A DNA stretch of 64,000 nt from Hydrogenophaga crocea (GCF_011388215.1 NZ_CP049989.1:806001-870000); one strand, 5' to 3'; shown: positions 41,761 to 51,592, counted from the stretch's first letter. Notes: generated by a model not told the origin, from the letters alone. Program-made: numbers and translations.

Positions 41761-42575
41761 GCGCGCAGGAAGTCGCGGATCGCGAACAGCGTGGCGTCGG
41801 GGGTTTCGGTCATCTGGTGGTGGCCCACGGGCAGCGTGACCACCTGCACCCGCTTGCCCGCGGCTTTGCCGGTGTCGATCAGCGTCTTCGCGGCCCGGGC
41901 CTGCGTCATCTGGTCGAGCGCGCCGAGCACGAAGAGCACGGGGCAGGTCAGGGCCTGCATGGCGGCCTCGCCGTTGGCGTAGCGGTCGCAGGCCACGAAG
42001 CCGCGGTGGAACACGTTGACCTCGGGGTTGCTGCGCAGCACGCGCCGGCCCAGCGCCATGCCCGCGCCGTAGACCCAGGTGCCCGGGCCCAAGGCCGAGG
42101 GCGGCGCGGCCAGCGTGCTGCGGCTGAACACGTTGACCATGCGCAGCGCCTTCTCGGGCTCGTTGAGCGAAGACTCGATGAGCGCGGGCGAGACCTTCAT
42201 GGGGTAGGCCGTGCCCACGAGCACCGCGTGCGTCACCCGGTCTTTGAGGCGGGCCGCGGCCTCGAGCGCGATCAGCGAGCCCCAGCTGTGGCCCACCAGC
42301 GCGGCGCGCGGCACGCCCGCGGCGTCGAGCAGGGCGGCGATGAAACCGGCGGCTTCCTCGACGCTGGACGGCGCTTCGCCCGCGCTGCGAGCGTGGCCCG
42401 GCAGATCGACCGCGAGCACGTTGAAGCCGTGGTTGGCCAGGTAGCGGCTTTGCAGGATCCACACGCTGTGGTCGTTGAGCACGCCGTGGATGAACACCAC
42501 CGTGGGCTTGGCCGGGTCGAGCGCCTTGCCGCCGGTGTAGCAGTAGGTGCGGGCGCCGTTGACGAGCAGTTCCAT
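41757..42575 (-). CDS. Alpha/beta-fold hydrolase
   Basis: A 272-residue alpha/beta hydrolase. It shows VVFIHGVLNDHSVW (HG oxyanion motif), the nucleophile elbow GHSWGS, an acid in LGALDQMTQ and the catalytic histidine in LPVGHHQMTETP. It sits between metZ (one-base overlap with its stop) and the P450 gene (four-base overlap), so the three are translationally coupled. The substrate is unknown; the link to a P450 suggests ester or lactone chemistry, which is only inference. Confidence 0.85.
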   Translation of the reverse strand: MELLVNGARTYCYTGGKALDPAKPTVVFIHGVLNDHSVWILQSRYLANHGFNVLAVDLPGHARSAGEAPSSVEEAAGFIAALLDAAGVPRAALVGHSWGSLIALEAAARLKDRVTHAVLVGTAYPMKVSPALIESSLNEPEKALRMVNVFSRSTLAAPPSALGPGTWVYGAGMALGRRVLRSNPEVNVFHRGFVACDRYANGEAAMQALTCPVLFVLGALDQMTQARAAKTLIDTGKAAGKRVQVVTLPVGHHQMTETPDATLFAIRDFLRA

Positions 42576-43882
42576 CACGCGGCCTTTTCTGCGGCCTTGA
42601 GCGCGCGCTTGAGGTCGTCGATCAGGTCGTCGGCGTCTTCGAGACCGATGGACAGGCGGATGGTGCCGGGGCCGATGCCCGCGCCCGCGAGCGCCTCGTC
42701 GCTCATGCGGAAATGGGTGGTGCTCGCGGGGTGGATCACCAGGGAGCGGCAGTCGCCCACATTGGCGAGGTGGCTGAACAGCTTGAGCGCCTCGATGAAG
42801 GCGCGGCCCTGGGCGCGCGAGCCTTTGATGTCGAAGCTGAACACCGAGCCCGCGCCGCGCGCGCCAAAGCGCAGCAGCTTGCCGGCAAGCGCATGGCTGG
42901 GGTGCGATTCGATCAGCGGGTGGCCCACGCGCCCCACCAGCGGGTGGCTCGCGAGGAACTGCACCAGCTTCTCGGTGTTGGCCATGTGGCGGTCCATGCG
43001 CAGCGACAGCGTCTCGATGCCCTGCAGGATCAGCCAGGCCGAGTGCGGGCTCATGCAGGCGCCGAAGTCGCGCAGGCCCTCGCGGCGCGCGCGCAGCAGG
43101 AAGGCGCCCACGGTGCTTTCCTCGGTGAACACCATGTTGTGGAAGCCCTCGTAGGGCTCGCTGAACTCGGGGTAGTGGCCCGCGGCGTCCCAGTCGAAAC
43201 TGCCGCCGTCGACCACCACGCCGCCGATGACCGTGCCGTGGCCGCTGAGGAACTTGGTGGCCGAGTGGTAGACCAGGTCGGCGCCGAGCTCGAGCGGCTT
43301 CACCAGATAGGGCGTGGTGAGCGTGGAATCGACCAGCAGCGGCACCCTGGCCTCGTGCGCGATCTGCGCCACGGTGGGGATGTCGAGCACGTCCAGCCCG
43401 GGGTTGCCCACGGTCTCGCCGAAGAACAGCTTGGTGTTGGGCCGCACCGCCGCGCGCCAGCCGTCGATATCGCCGGGCTTGACGAAGGTGGTGTCTATGC
43501 CGAAGCGGCGCAGCGTGTAGTGCAGCAGGTTCTGGCTGCCGCCGTAGAGCGCGGTGCTGGCCACGATGTGCGAGCCCGCGCCCATGAGCGTGGCCACCGC
43601 CAGGTGCAGCGCGGCCTGGCCGCTGGCCGTGGCGATGGCGCCGATGCCGCCTTCGAGCGCGGCCATGCGCTGCTCGAACACCGCGTTGGTGGGGTTGCTG
43701 ATGCGGCTGTACACGTGGCCCGCGCGCTCCAGGTTGAACAGGGCCGCGGCGTGCTCGCTCGACTCGAAGACGAACGAGGTGCTCAGGTGGATGGGCACGG
43801 CGCGTGCGCCGGTGGCGGGGTCGGGGCTGGCGCCCGCGTGCAGCGCGAGCGTGTCGAAGCCGGGGTCGGCATGGCCTGCCAT
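42575..43882 (-). CDS. metZ: O-acetyl/succinylhomoserine sulfhydrylase-like PLP enzyme (MetZ/MetY)
   Basis: A 435-residue Cys/Met-metabolism PLP enzyme (gamma-family). The N-terminus DTLALHAGASPDPATGARAV, the GGIGAIATASGQAALHLAV segment and the PLP lysine Lys210 in YHSATKFLSGHG identify it as an O-acetylhomoserine aminocarboxypropyltransferase, which makes homocysteine or methionine by direct sulfhydrylation. MetZ, MetY and CTH-like members are hard to separate, and the length favours the acetylhomoserine group. Start chosen at 43882; an in-frame upstream ATG at 43969 adds 29 residues with no family match. It is coupled to the hydrolase and divergent from the CBS-domain gene. Confidence 0.9.
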   Translation of the reverse strand: MAGHADPGFDTLALHAGASPDPATGARAVPIHLSTSFVFESSEHAAALFNLERAGHVYSRISNPTNAVFEQRMAALEGGIGAIATASGQAALHLAVATLMGAGSHIVASTALYGGSQNLLHYTLRRFGIDTTFVKPGDIDGWRAAVRPNTKLFFGETVGNPGLDVLDIPTVAQIAHEARVPLLVDSTLTTPYLVKPLELGADLVYHSATKFLSGHGTVIGGVVVDGGSFDWDAAGHYPEFSEPYEGFHNMVFTEESTVGAFLLRARREGLRDFGACMSPHSAWLILQGIETLSLRMDRHMANTEKLVQFLASHPLVGRVGHPLIESHPSHALAGKLLRFGARGAGSVFSFDIKGSRAQGRAFIEALKLFSHLANVGDCRSLVIHPASTTHFRMSDEALAGAGIGPGTIRLSIGLEDADDLIDDLKRALKAAEKAA

Positions 43883-43971
43883 GGGTGTCGTCTCCAGGGT
43901 GTTTTTCGGCGGATTGTGGGCTATATTGGCCGCCAGTCTCGCCTGCAGGCGACACATCCCGAGGAGCACAC

Positions 43972-44436
43972 ATGAAAGTCAGCGACATCCTGCGCGTCAA
44001 GGGCGGCACGCTCTACACCGTTTCCCCGGACGAACGCCTCGAAATCGCGGTGCAGACCATGGCGCAGTACGACATCGGCTCGCTGGCCGTGATGGAACAC
44101 GGCGAGCTCGTGGGCATGCTGACCTTCCGCGAACTCATCGAGACCCTGGCCGACAACGGCGGCCAGCTCGGCAACCGCACCGTGCGCTCGGTGATGGACG
44201 ACCACCCCATGACCTGCACGCCCGAGACCGAGCTCGAACAGGTGCGGCCCATGATGCTCGAGAAGCACACGCGCTACATGCCGGTCATGGAGAGTCGCAT
44301 GCTCATGGGCGTGATCAGCTTCTACGACGTGGCCAAGGCCGTGGTGGACAGCCAGAACTTCGAGAACAAGATGCTCAAGGCCTACATCCGCGACTGGCCC
44401 GAGGAAGAAGCTGCGCAAGACCCGCAGCCGCGCTGA
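43972..44436 (+). CDS. CBS-domain pair protein
   Basis: A 154-residue soluble protein made almost entirely of two CBS domains (about 8-60 and 72-130), with motifs IGSLAVMEHGELVGMLTFRE and TRYMPVMESRMLMGVISFYD. Such proteins bind adenine nucleotides or SAM and regulate partner enzymes. The partner cannot be told. A GAGGAG ribosome site lies close before the ATG. It is divergent from metZ and convergent with the PHB depolymerase gene, and ends nine bases before it. Confidence 0.9.
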   Translation: MKVSDILRVKGGTLYTVSPDERLEIAVQTMAQYDIGSLAVMEHGELVGMLTFRELIETLADNGGQLGNRTVRSVMDDHPMTCTPETELEQVRPMMLEKHTRYMPVMESRMLMGVISFYDVAKAVVDSQNFENKMLKAYIRDWPEEEAAQDPQPR

Positions 44437-44445
44437 GCCCCGCGC

Positions 44446-45660
44446 TCAGCCCAGGCTGGCGTGGATGTGCTCGCGCACGCGCGGGTAGATCTGCGCCTGC
44501 CAGCGCCGCCCGCTGAACACGCCGTAGTGGCCCACCCCCGTCTGGATGTGGTGCGTCTTGCGGTAGGGCCGGATGCCCGGGCACAGGTCCTGGGCCGCCA
44601 CGGTCTGGCCGATGGCGCAGATGTCGTCGCGCTCGCCCTCCACCGTCATCAGCGCCGTGCGCCGGATCGCCGCGGTGTTCACGCGCCGGCCGCGCCACAT
44701 CAGCTCGCCGCGCGCGAGGTCGAAGGTCTGGAACACCTTGGCCACCGTCTCCAGGTAGAACTCGGCCGGCAGGTCGTTCACGGCCAGGTATTCCTCGTAG
44801 AAGTCCTGGATGGTGCGGGCCTCGTCCACGCGGCCGTCCACCAGGTGATCGACCATGGTGCGAAACGACTGCTGGTGCCGCTCGGGGTTCATGCTCATGA
44901 AGGCCGTGAGCTGCACGAAGCCCGGGTACACGCGGCGCATGTGGCCCGCGTGCGGCAGCGGGACGTGGCTGATGAGGTTCTGCTCGAACCACTCGATGGG
45001 CTTGCTGGTGGCCAGCCGGTTCACCTCGGTGGGGTTCACGCGGCAGTCCACCGGGCCGGCCATGAGCGTGAGGCTGGCGGGTGCGGCGGCGTGCCCGTCC
45101 TCGGCCATGAGCGCCGTGGCCGCGAGCGCCGCCACGCAGGGCTGGCACACCGCCACCATGTGCGCGCCCGGGCCCAGGTGCGCGGTGAAGCGCACCAGGT
45201 AGTCGATGTAGTCGTCGAGCCCGAAGGCGCCGTGGCGCAGGTGCACGTCGCGCGCGTTGTGCCAGTCGGTGATGTAGACGTCGTGGTCCTGCAGCAGGGT
45301 GCGCGCGGTTTCGCGCAGCAGCGTGGCGAAGTGGCCCGAGAGCGGCGCCACGAGCAGCACCGGCGGGCTGGGGTCGGCCGCGCGCTTCTTGAAGTGCAGC
45401 AGGCTGCCAAAGGGCAGCTGCAGCGCCACCGTTTCGTCCACGGCCACCGGCTCGCCGTTCACCAGCACCTCGCCGATGCCATAGGGCGGGCGGCTGTGGG
45501 TGAGGCGCAGGCGACCCACGAGGTCGCAGGCGGCCGCGAGCTGGCGCAGCCAGGTGCGCTCCGTGCGCGGCACCCACAGCGCCGAGGCCAGCGACTGGGC
45601 GGCCAGCCGCCAGGGTGAGAGCAGGTCGGACTGGGTCTGGTAGGCCTGATAGAGCAGCAT
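44446..45660 (-). CDS. phaZ: Intracellular polyhydroxybutyrate depolymerase (PhaZ type)
   Basis: A 404-residue intracellular PHA depolymerase that mobilises stored polyhydroxybutyrate. The lipase-box-like VCQPCVAALAA carries the catalytic cysteine, Cys172 (Cys183 in Cupriavidus PhaZ1). The HYGVFSGRRWQAQIYPRVR segment carries the catalytic His. VYITDWHNARDVHL and VNPTEVNRLATSKPIEWFEQ are family marks. No signal peptide is present, so it acts inside the cell. Its start is divergent from the GST gene. Confidence 0.93.
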   Translation of the reverse strand: MLLYQAYQTQSDLLSPWRLAAQSLASALWVPRTERTWLRQLAAACDLVGRLRLTHSRPPYGIGEVLVNGEPVAVDETVALQLPFGSLLHFKKRAADPSPPVLLVAPLSGHFATLLRETARTLLQDHDVYITDWHNARDVHLRHGAFGLDDYIDYLVRFTAHLGPGAHMVAVCQPCVAALAATALMAEDGHAAAPASLTLMAGPVDCRVNPTEVNRLATSKPIEWFEQNLISHVPLPHAGHMRRVYPGFVQLTAFMSMNPERHQQSFRTMVDHLVDGRVDEARTIQDFYEEYLAVNDLPAEFYLETVAKVFQTFDLARGELMWRGRRVNTAAIRRTALMTVEGERDDICAIGQTVAAQDLCPGIRPYRKTHHIQTGVGHYGVFSGRRWQAQIYPRVREHIHASLG

Positions 45661-45796
45661 GGTGTGCCTCTCGGGGAGGGATGTGCGGCATGCAGGCAAG
45701 TCCTGCGCCAGCCCGGCCGTGCACCGCCGCGGTGCCTCGCGCCGGCCCGCGCATGGCACAGGCTTTGCTGCGGCCGTGCATCCACAGGAGACGCCC

Positions 45797-46453
45797 ATGG
45801 CCACGGCAGAACTCACCATCAGCAGCAAGAACTACGGGGCCTGGGCCTTGCGCGGCTGGCTCATGTGCAAGCTCGCGGGCCTGAAGTTCACCGAGAAGGT
45901 GATCCCGCCCGACGATCCTTCGGTGCGCGCCGAGATGCTGCTGCTCTCGTCGTCCATGCGCGTGCCCTCGCTGGTGCACGAGGGTGTCACGGTGTGGGAC
46001 GTGCTGGCCATTGGCGAGTACCTCAACGAGATCAAGCCCGATGCCGGTCTGCTGCCGGCCGACCGCGCGGCGCGCGCGCACTGCCGTGCGATCTGCGGCG
46101 AGATGCACTCGGGCTTCACGGCGCTGCGCTCGTCGCTGCCCATGAACATCAAGGCCCACTTCCCGGGCTTCAAGCTCTGGAGCCGCGCGCAGACCGACAT
46201 CGACCGCATCGAGGCGATCTGGACCGAGTGCCTGGCCAACTACGGCGGCCCCTGGCTGTTCGGCGCCAGGCCCTGCATCGCCGACGCCATGTTCGCGCCG
46301 GTGGTGACGCGCTTCATCACCTACGCGGTGCCGCTGGACCCGGTGTGCGTGGCCTACTGCGACACGGTCATGGGGCTGCCGGCGATGAAGGAATGGGTGG
46401 CCGCGGCCGAGGCCGAGCCGGACGAGATCGACGAGTTGGATGCGGAGTTCTGA
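45797..46453 (+). CDS. Glutathione S-transferase family protein
   Basis: A 218-residue GST. The N-terminal thioredoxin-like domain (about 1-85) has ELTISSKNYGAWALRGWLM and the MRVPSLVHEGVTVWDVLAIG stretch with the cis-Pro of the glutathione site. The all-helical C-domain follows (about 95-205). The SKNY/GAWALRGWL form is common in a proteobacterial GST subgroup of unknown substrate. A CAGGAG ribosome site precedes the ATG. It is divergent from phaZ. Confidence 0.88.
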   Translation: MATAELTISSKNYGAWALRGWLMCKLAGLKFTEKVIPPDDPSVRAEMLLLSSSMRVPSLVHEGVTVWDVLAIGEYLNEIKPDAGLLPADRAARAHCRAICGEMHSGFTALRSSLPMNIKAHFPGFKLWSRAQTDIDRIEAIWTECLANYGGPWLFGARPCIADAMFAPVVTRFITYAVPLDPVCVAYCDTVMGLPAMKEWVAAAEAEPDEIDELDAEF

Positions 46454-46483
46454 CACCCGCCGATCAAGCCGGCGTAAAACGAC

Positions 46484-46909
46484 TCACGCCGGCCAAGGCG
46501 TCGGCTTCGGGATTTCGCACACCGGGTCCACGTCCACCGTCTTGAAATCGGCGGGCGAGACGATCTCCAGGTACTCCATGTCGGGCGAGTAGTCGAACAG
46601 GTAGTGCCGCACCCCGGGCCGCTGGTGCACGCAGTCGCCGGCCTCCACCAGCGTCACCTGGTCCTCGTACATGAAGCGCGCCCAGCCCTTGAGCATGATC
46701 ACGATCTGGAAATCGGCCTCGTGCCGGTGCCAGCCCGTGCCCTCCTCGGGCGGCAGGTTGGCCTTCACCAGGTGCGCAATCACCTTGCCGTGCGTGGCCT
46801 TGGCGATGCCCAGGTCGCGGTAGAGGAAGAAGTCGCGCAGGCCGCCGCCCTGGTAGGGCGTGTCGGCGGGCTTGACGTGCGAAAACAGGGTTCCGGTGCG
46901 ATCCAGCAT
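46484..46909 (-). CDS. Cupin domain protein
   Basis: A 141-residue single-domain cupin. The metal-site motif GTGWHRHEADFQIVIMLKG supplies two His, and GDCVHQRPGVRHYLFDYSPD supplies the second motif with His. The N-terminus RDLGIAKATHGKVIAHLVKA is conserved in a betaproteobacterial family of unassigned cupins. Function unknown. Start 46909 is preceded by AAAGGAG. It is divergent from aroC by 120 bases. Confidence 0.85.
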   Translation of the reverse strand: MLDRTGTLFSHVKPADTPYQGGGLRDFFLYRDLGIAKATHGKVIAHLVKANLPPEEGTGWHRHEADFQIVIMLKGWARFMYEDQVTLVEAGDCVHQRPGVRHYLFDYSPDMEYLEIVSPADFKTVDVDPVCEIPKPTPWPA

Positions 46910-47029
46910 GAGACGCTCCTTTCTGGGGCATGGCAGCCGCGGTTGCGCTGCTATGCAAGCCGAAGCACGAAGCATTCCGGAACCGGCCCGGGCAGGCCCC
47001 CGCCGGTCGCTCGCCGATAATCGGCTCCC

Positions 47030-48130
47030 ATGAGCGGCAACACCCTAGGCACCCTGTTCCGGGTCACGAATTTCGGCGAATCCCACGGCCCGGCCATCGG
47101 CTGCGTCATCGACGGCTGCCCCCCGGGCATGGACCTGTCCGAGGCCGACATCCAGGGCGACCTCGACCGCCGCCGCCCCGGCACCAGCAAGTTCGTCACC
47201 CAGCGCAACGAGCCCGACACGGTCGAGATCCTCAGCGGCGTGTACGAGGGCAAGACCACCGGCACGCCCATCTGCCTGCTGATCCGCAACACCGACCAGC
47301 GCAGCAAGGACTACAGCGAGATCGCGCGCAGCTTCCGCCCCGGCCACGCCGACTACACCTACTGGCAGAAATTCGGCATCCGCGACCCGCGCGGCGGCGG
47401 TCGCTCCTCGGCCCGCCTCACCGCGCCCACCGTGGCCGCGGGCGCGGTGGCCAAGAAGTGGCTGGCGCAGAAGTTCGGCACCACCTTCCGCGGCTGCATG
47501 GTGCAGATCGGCGAGATCGCCATCCCCTTCGAGGGCTGGGAGCACGTGCCGAACAACCCCTTCTTCGCGCCCGTGGCCGACGTGTCCGCGCTCGAGGACT
47601 ACATGGGCGCGCTGCGCAAGCGCGGCGACTCTTGCGGCGCGCGGCTGCGCGTCACGGCCAGCGGCATGCCCGTGGGCCTGGGCGAGCCGCTGTACGACCG
47701 GCTCGACGCCGACATCGCCCACGCCATGATGGGCCTGAACGCCGTCAAGGGCGTGGAGATCGGTGCGGGCTTTGCGAGCGTGGCCGATTTCGGCAGCACC
47801 CACGGCGACAGCCTCACGCCCGAGGGCTTCGCGGCCAACAAGGCCGGCGGCGTGCTCGGCGGCATCAGCACCGGGCAAGACCTGGAGGTGCAGATCGCCA
47901 TCAAGCCCACGAGCTCCATCCTGGTGCCGCGCGAGAGCATCGACATCACGGGCGCAAGCACCGAGGTCATCACCAAGGGCCGTCACGACCCCTGCGTGGG
48001 CATCCGGGCCACGCCCATCGCCGAGGCGCTGCTCGCGCTGGTGGTGATGGACCACGCGCTGCGCCACCGCGCGCAGTGCGGCGACGTGGTCACCGACACG
48101 CCCGACATCGCCGCGCGCTCGCGGGGCTGA
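47030..48130 (+). CDS. aroC: Chorismate synthase
   Basis: AroC removes phosphate from EPSP to give chorismate, using reduced FMN. The 366 residues start [20 protein letters not shown] and contain signature 1 GESHGPAIG and signature 2 [13 protein letters not shown]. Signature 3 is near [20 protein letters not shown]. The product of the AroA-Cmk protein encoded at 6-8 kb is its substrate. A likely TTG-started MFS gene follows three bases after its stop. Confidence 0.97.
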   Translation: MSGNTLGTLFRVTNFGESHGPAIGCVIDGCPPGMDLSEADIQGDLDRRRPGTSKFVTQRNEPDTVEILSGVYEGKTTGTPICLLIRNTDQRSKDYSEIARSFRPGHADYTYWQKFGIRDPRGGGRSSARLTAPTVAAGAVAKKWLAQKFGTTFRGCMVQIGEIAIPFEGWEHVPNNPFFAPVADVSALEDYMGALRKRGDSCGARLRVTASGMPVGLGEPLYDRLDADIAHAMMGLNAVKGVEIGAGFASVADFGSTHGDSLTPEGFAANKAGGVLGGISTGQDLEVQIAIKPTSSILVPRESIDITGASTEVITKGRHDPCVGIRATPIAEALLALVVMDHALRHRAQCGDVVTDTPDIAARSRG

Positions 48131-48133
48131 GGC

Positions 48134-49339
48134 TTGGCTCCGGCGACGACCCGCGCGGGGGCGGAGCGGGGCGGCTCCGTGCTGGCCTTCTGTGCACTGT
48201 CGGCGAGCTACTTCGCCCACATCGGCTTCTTCAACCCCTACCTGCCGCTGTGGCTCAAGGACATGGGCTTCGGCCTGCTGGCCATCAGCGTGCTCACCTC
48301 GGTGCAGTCGGCCACGCGGCTGTTCGCGCCCTACGGCTGGGGCTGGCTCAGCGACCACACGGGCGAGCGCGTGCGACTGCTGCGCCTGGGCTCGGCGATC
48401 GCGCTGCTGTTCTCGCTCGGGCTGTGGTTTCCGCTCGGCGGGCCGCTGCTGTTCGCGGTGCTGCTGGGGATGTTCACCCACACCAGCGGCATGATGCCCA
48501 TGAGCGAGGCCGTGCTCGCGCAGATCGTGAGCCGCGACGGCCGATTCGACCCGCGGCGTTATGGCCGCGTGCGCGTGTGGGGCTCGATCGGCTTCCTGTT
48601 GACGGTGCTGCTCGCGGGCGCCTGGTTCGATGCCTTCGGCATGGGCAGCTTCGCGGCCTGGACCTCGCTCACGCTCGCGGCCGTGGCGCTGAGCACCTGG
48701 TGGCTGCCCGACCACCGCGAGCCCGCTGCGCACGAACAGCGCCCCGAGCCCATCGGCCCCGTGCTGCGCCAGCCGCGCGTGCGCTGGTTCTTCGCGGCGG
48801 TGTTCTTCCACGTGCTGGCCCACGTGTTCGTCTACGTGTTCTTCTCGCTGCACCTCGATGCGCAGGGTTACGCCAAATCGGCCATCGGCCTGTTCTGGGC
48901 GATCTCGGTGCTGATCGAGATCGGCTGGTTCTTCACCCAGGGCCGCTGGCTGCCCGCGCTGCGGCTGCCGGGCTGGCTCGTGCTCGCGGGCGTGCTCATG
49001 GGTCTGCGCATGGCGGTCACCGCCACGCTGCCCGCGGTGTGGCCGGTGCTGGCGCTGGCGCAGCTGCTGCACGCCATCACCTTCGCGGCCCACCACACGG
49101 TGTGCATTGCCTGGATCAGCGAGCACTTTCCGGGCCGCCTGCGCGGGCGCGGGCAGGCGCTGTACGCGGTGATCGGCTATGGCCTGTCGGGCGTGAGCGG
49201 TGGCGTGCTGGGCGGGCTCGTGTCGAGCCGCTTCGGCCTGTCCAGCGTGTTCTGGCTCGCCAGCGCCTGCGGTTTCGCCGCGGCGCTGTGCGCGCTCAGG
49301 GTGCGGGCGTTGACGCGAGCCAGCGGCGCAAGGGGTTGA
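48134..49339 (+). CDS. MFS transporter
   Basis: A 401-residue membrane protein with about 12 hydrophobic segments and the motif TSVQSATRLFAPYGWGWLSDHTGERVR, a variant of the MFS loop 2-3 pattern. It resembles the phenylpropionate/HcaT-like MFS group. The start appears to be a TTG three bases after the aroC stop, with no clear ribosome site. This suggests re-initiation from aroC and low yield. Its 3' end overlaps the convergent DMT gene by 44 bases. Substrate unknown. Confidence 0.85.
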   Translation: MAPATTRAGAERGGSVLAFCALSASYFAHIGFFNPYLPLWLKDMGFGLLAISVLTSVQSATRLFAPYGWGWLSDHTGERVRLLRLGSAIALLFSLGLWFPLGGPLLFAVLLGMFTHTSGMMPMSEAVLAQIVSRDGRFDPRRYGRVRVWGSIGFLLTVLLAGAWFDAFGMGSFAAWTSLTLAAVALSTWWLPDHREPAAHEQRPEPIGPVLRQPRVRWFFAAVFFHVLAHVFVYVFFSLHLDAQGYAKSAIGLFWAISVLIEIGWFFTQGRWLPALRLPGWLVLAGVLMGLRMAVTATLPAVWPVLALAQLLHAITFAAHHTVCIAWISEHFPGRLRGRGQALYAVIGYGLSGVSGGVLGGLVSSRFGLSSVFWLASACGFAAALCALRVRALTRASGARG

Positions 49340-50186
49340 AACCCGTGACGAGCGCGGTGGCCACCAGCACCAGCGCGCCGCCCACGAAGATCCCGCTGGA
49401 GAGTTCTTCGCCCAGGAACAGGTGGCCCCAGGTGACGCCGAACACCGGGATCATGAAGGCCGGGCTGATGGCCGCCACGGGCGAGACCTGGCGGATGATG
49501 CGCAGGTGGATCCAGTAGGCCACGCCCGAGGTGACCACGCCCAGCACCAGCACCGAGAACATTGCTGCGGGCGTGAACTGCGCCTGTGGCAGGGCCCAGA
49601 GCGCGCCCGGCGCGAGCACCACCAGCGCGGCCAGGTGCAGGCCGCCGGCAATGGCCAGCGGCTCCATGCGCGTGGTGGCGCGCTTCATGAGCGGCGTGGA
49701 CGCGCCGTAGCAGGCCGAGGCCACGATGCAGGCCAGCACGGCGAGCACCGTGGGGCCGTCGAGCCGCACCGGGCCAAGCTGCACGATCAGCGCCACGCCC
49801 GCGAAGCCCACGGCGCAGCCGAGCAGCTTGCGCACGGTGAGCGTGTCTTCCTTGAACCAGGCCGCGGCCAGGGTGCCGAACAGCACCGCCGTGGTGTTGA
49901 GCAGCGCGCTGTAGCCTGCCGGCAGGCGCAGCGAGGCCCAGGAGTACAGCAGGAAGGGCAGGGCCACGGTGAGCATGCCCAGCAGCCCGAGTTCGCGCCA
50001 GTGCCGCCAGGGCCAGGGCTGGCGCAGCGCGCGCATGATGCACACCAGCGCCACGATGGCCAGCGACACGCGCAGGCCGGCCAGCGTGAGCGGCCCCAGC
50101 AGCGGGGCCGCGATGCGCAGGAACAGGAACGAGCTGCCCCACAGGGCCGACAGGCCCACGAGCTGCGCGAAGTGGCGCGTCTTCAC
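49296..50186 (-). CDS. EamA/DMT family transporter
   Basis: A 296-residue drug/metabolite transporter with ten hydrophobic segments arranged as two EamA repeats. It starts [20 protein letters not shown] and has the second repeat at about 150-285. Substrate unknown. Its start overlaps the aroQ stop by four bases, so it is co-transcribed with aroQ and, upstream, aroE. The 3' end overlaps the MFS gene on the other strand by 44 bases. Confidence 0.9.
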   Translation of the reverse strand: MKTRHFAQLVGLSALWGSSFLFLRIAAPLLGPLTLAGLRVSLAIVALVCIMRALRQPWPWRHWRELGLLGMLTVALPFLLYSWASLRLPAGYSALLNTTAVLFGTLAAAWFKEDTLTVRKLLGCAVGFAGVALIVQLGPVRLDGPTVLAVLACIVASACYGASTPLMKRATTRMEPLAIAGGLHLAALVVLAPGALWALPQAQFTPAAMFSVLVLGVVTSGVAYWIHLRIIRQVSPVAAISPAFMIPVFGVTWGHLFLGEELSSGIFVGGALVLVATALVTGFNPLRRWLASTPAP

Positions 50187-50641
50187 CGCGCAGCGGACTT
50201 GCGGACCAGCCCCTCGATGGCGAGCTCGTAGCCCGCGATGCCCATGCCCACCACGATGCCCGCGGCCACGGGCGAGATGTACGAGTGGTGGCGGAAGGCT
50301 TCGCGCGCGTGCACGTTGGAGATGTGCACCTCCATCACGGGCAGCGGCGCCACGCCGGCGATCGCGTCGTGCAGCGCGATGGAGGTGTGGGTGTAGGCGC
50401 CCGGGTTCATCACCACGCCCAGCAGCTCGCCGGCCTTGAAGCGTTGGCCCGCGGCATGGATGGCGTCGATCAGCGCGCCTTCGTGGTTGCTCTGCAGGGC
50501 CTCGAGCGTGTGGCCATGGCGCGCGGCGGCGGCACGGCAGTTGGCCTCGACGTCGGCCAGCGTGGCCGCGCCGTAGGTGCCGGGTTCGCGCGTGCCGAGC
50601 AGGTTGAGGTTGGGACCGTTGAGCAGCAGGATGACGGGCAT
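50183..50641 (-). CDS. aroQ: 3-dehydroquinate dehydratase, type II
   Basis: AroQ is the third shikimate step (dehydroquinate to dehydroshikimate). The 152 residues contain [21 protein letters not shown] with the catalytic Tyr, [16 protein letters not shown] and the [20 protein letters not shown] stretch with the catalytic His. It is the dodecameric type II enzyme, unrelated to AroD. It lies 56 bases downstream of aroE and is coupled to the DMT carrier. Confidence 0.97.
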   Translation of the reverse strand: MPVILLLNGPNLNLLGTREPGTYGAATLADVEANCRAAAARHGHTLEALQSNHEGALIDAIHAAGQRFKAGELLGVVMNPGAYTHTSIALHDAIAGVAPLPVMEVHISNVHAREAFRHHSYISPVAAGIVVGMGIAGYELAIEGLVRKSAAR

Positions 50642-50697
50642 GGGTGGTGTCTCCTCGGGAATCGATGAAGCTTAAACCAGCGGGGCCCGCGGCCGGC

Positions 50698-51519
50698 TCA
50701 GGCCAGTGGCACAGTGAGCGCTGCGATCACCTGTTTGGTGGACGGCCGCACGCCGCGCCACCACAGAAAAGCCTCGGCCGCCTGCTCCACCAGCATGCCC
50801 ACGCCATCGGCCAGGGTCTGCACGCCGGCCTCGCGCGCCTGGCGCAGGAACGGGGTGAGCCCCTTGCCGTACACCATGTCGTAGGCCAGCGCGCCGGGCG
50901 CGAACAGGCCCGCGGGCAGCGGCAGCGCCTCGCCCGCGAGGCCGGCCGAGGTGGCGTTGATCACCACGTCGAAGGCTTCGCCCGCGAGGTCGGCGTAGCC
51001 GCCGCTCTGCAGCGCGGCGTGGGCCGCGAAGTCGGTGCGCAGCGCGTGCGCCTTGTCGGCGCTGCGGTTGGCCACGGCCAGCAGCGCCGGGCCCTGCTGC
51101 GCGATCGGCAGCAGCGCGCCGCGCGTGGCGCCACCAGCGCCCAGCAGCAGCACGCGCCGGCCCTTCAGGGACCGGCCGAGGTTGACCTGCAGGTCGTTCA
51201 CCAGGCCGATGCCGTCGAAGTTCTCGCCCAGGATGCGATCGCCCTCGAACTTGAGCGCGTTGGCCGCGCCGGCCAGGCGCGCGGCCTCGCTCGGGTGGGT
51301 GGCGAGCTCGCGGGCCTGCAGCTTGAAGGGCAGGGTCACGTTGACGCCGCGGCCGCCCTCGCGGCGGAAGGCCTCGACCGTGGCGGCGAAGCCGTCGAGC
51401 GGGGCTTCGATGGCCGTGTACGTGAGCGACTGCCCCGTGGCCTGGGCGAAGGCGGTGTGGATCTGCGGCGATTTGCTGTGCGAGATCGGGTGGCCGATGA
51501 CGGCGTAGCGGTCGGTCAT
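50698..51519 (-). CDS. aroE: Shikimate dehydrogenase
   Basis: AroE reduces 3-dehydroshikimate to shikimate with NADPH, directly after AroQ in the pathway. The 273 residues start MTDRYAVIGHPISHSKSPQI (shikimate-binding Ser-Lys-Ser), with the catalytic Lys in GVNVTLPFK, the Asp in ENFDGIGLVNDL, the NADP loop LLGAGGATRGAL and AVANRSADKA. Length matches the family. It starts 73 bases from the divergent FrnE gene. Confidence 0.96.
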   Translation of the reverse strand: MTDRYAVIGHPISHSKSPQIHTAFAQATGQSLTYTAIEAPLDGFAATVEAFRREGGRGVNVTLPFKLQARELATHPSEAARLAGAANALKFEGDRILGENFDGIGLVNDLQVNLGRSLKGRRVLLLGAGGATRGALLPIAQQGPALLAVANRSADKAHALRTDFAAHAALQSGGYADLAGEAFDVVINATSAGLAGEALPLPAGLFAPGALAYDMVYGKGLTPFLRQAREAGVQTLADGVGMLVEQAAEAFLWWRGVRPSTKQVIAALTVPLA

Positions 51520-51592
51520 GAAGGCTTTCGGGGGGCAGGGTCTTGGGCGAACCCGCCATTGTCACGCAGCGCCGGGCCGGACAATCGCGGCC

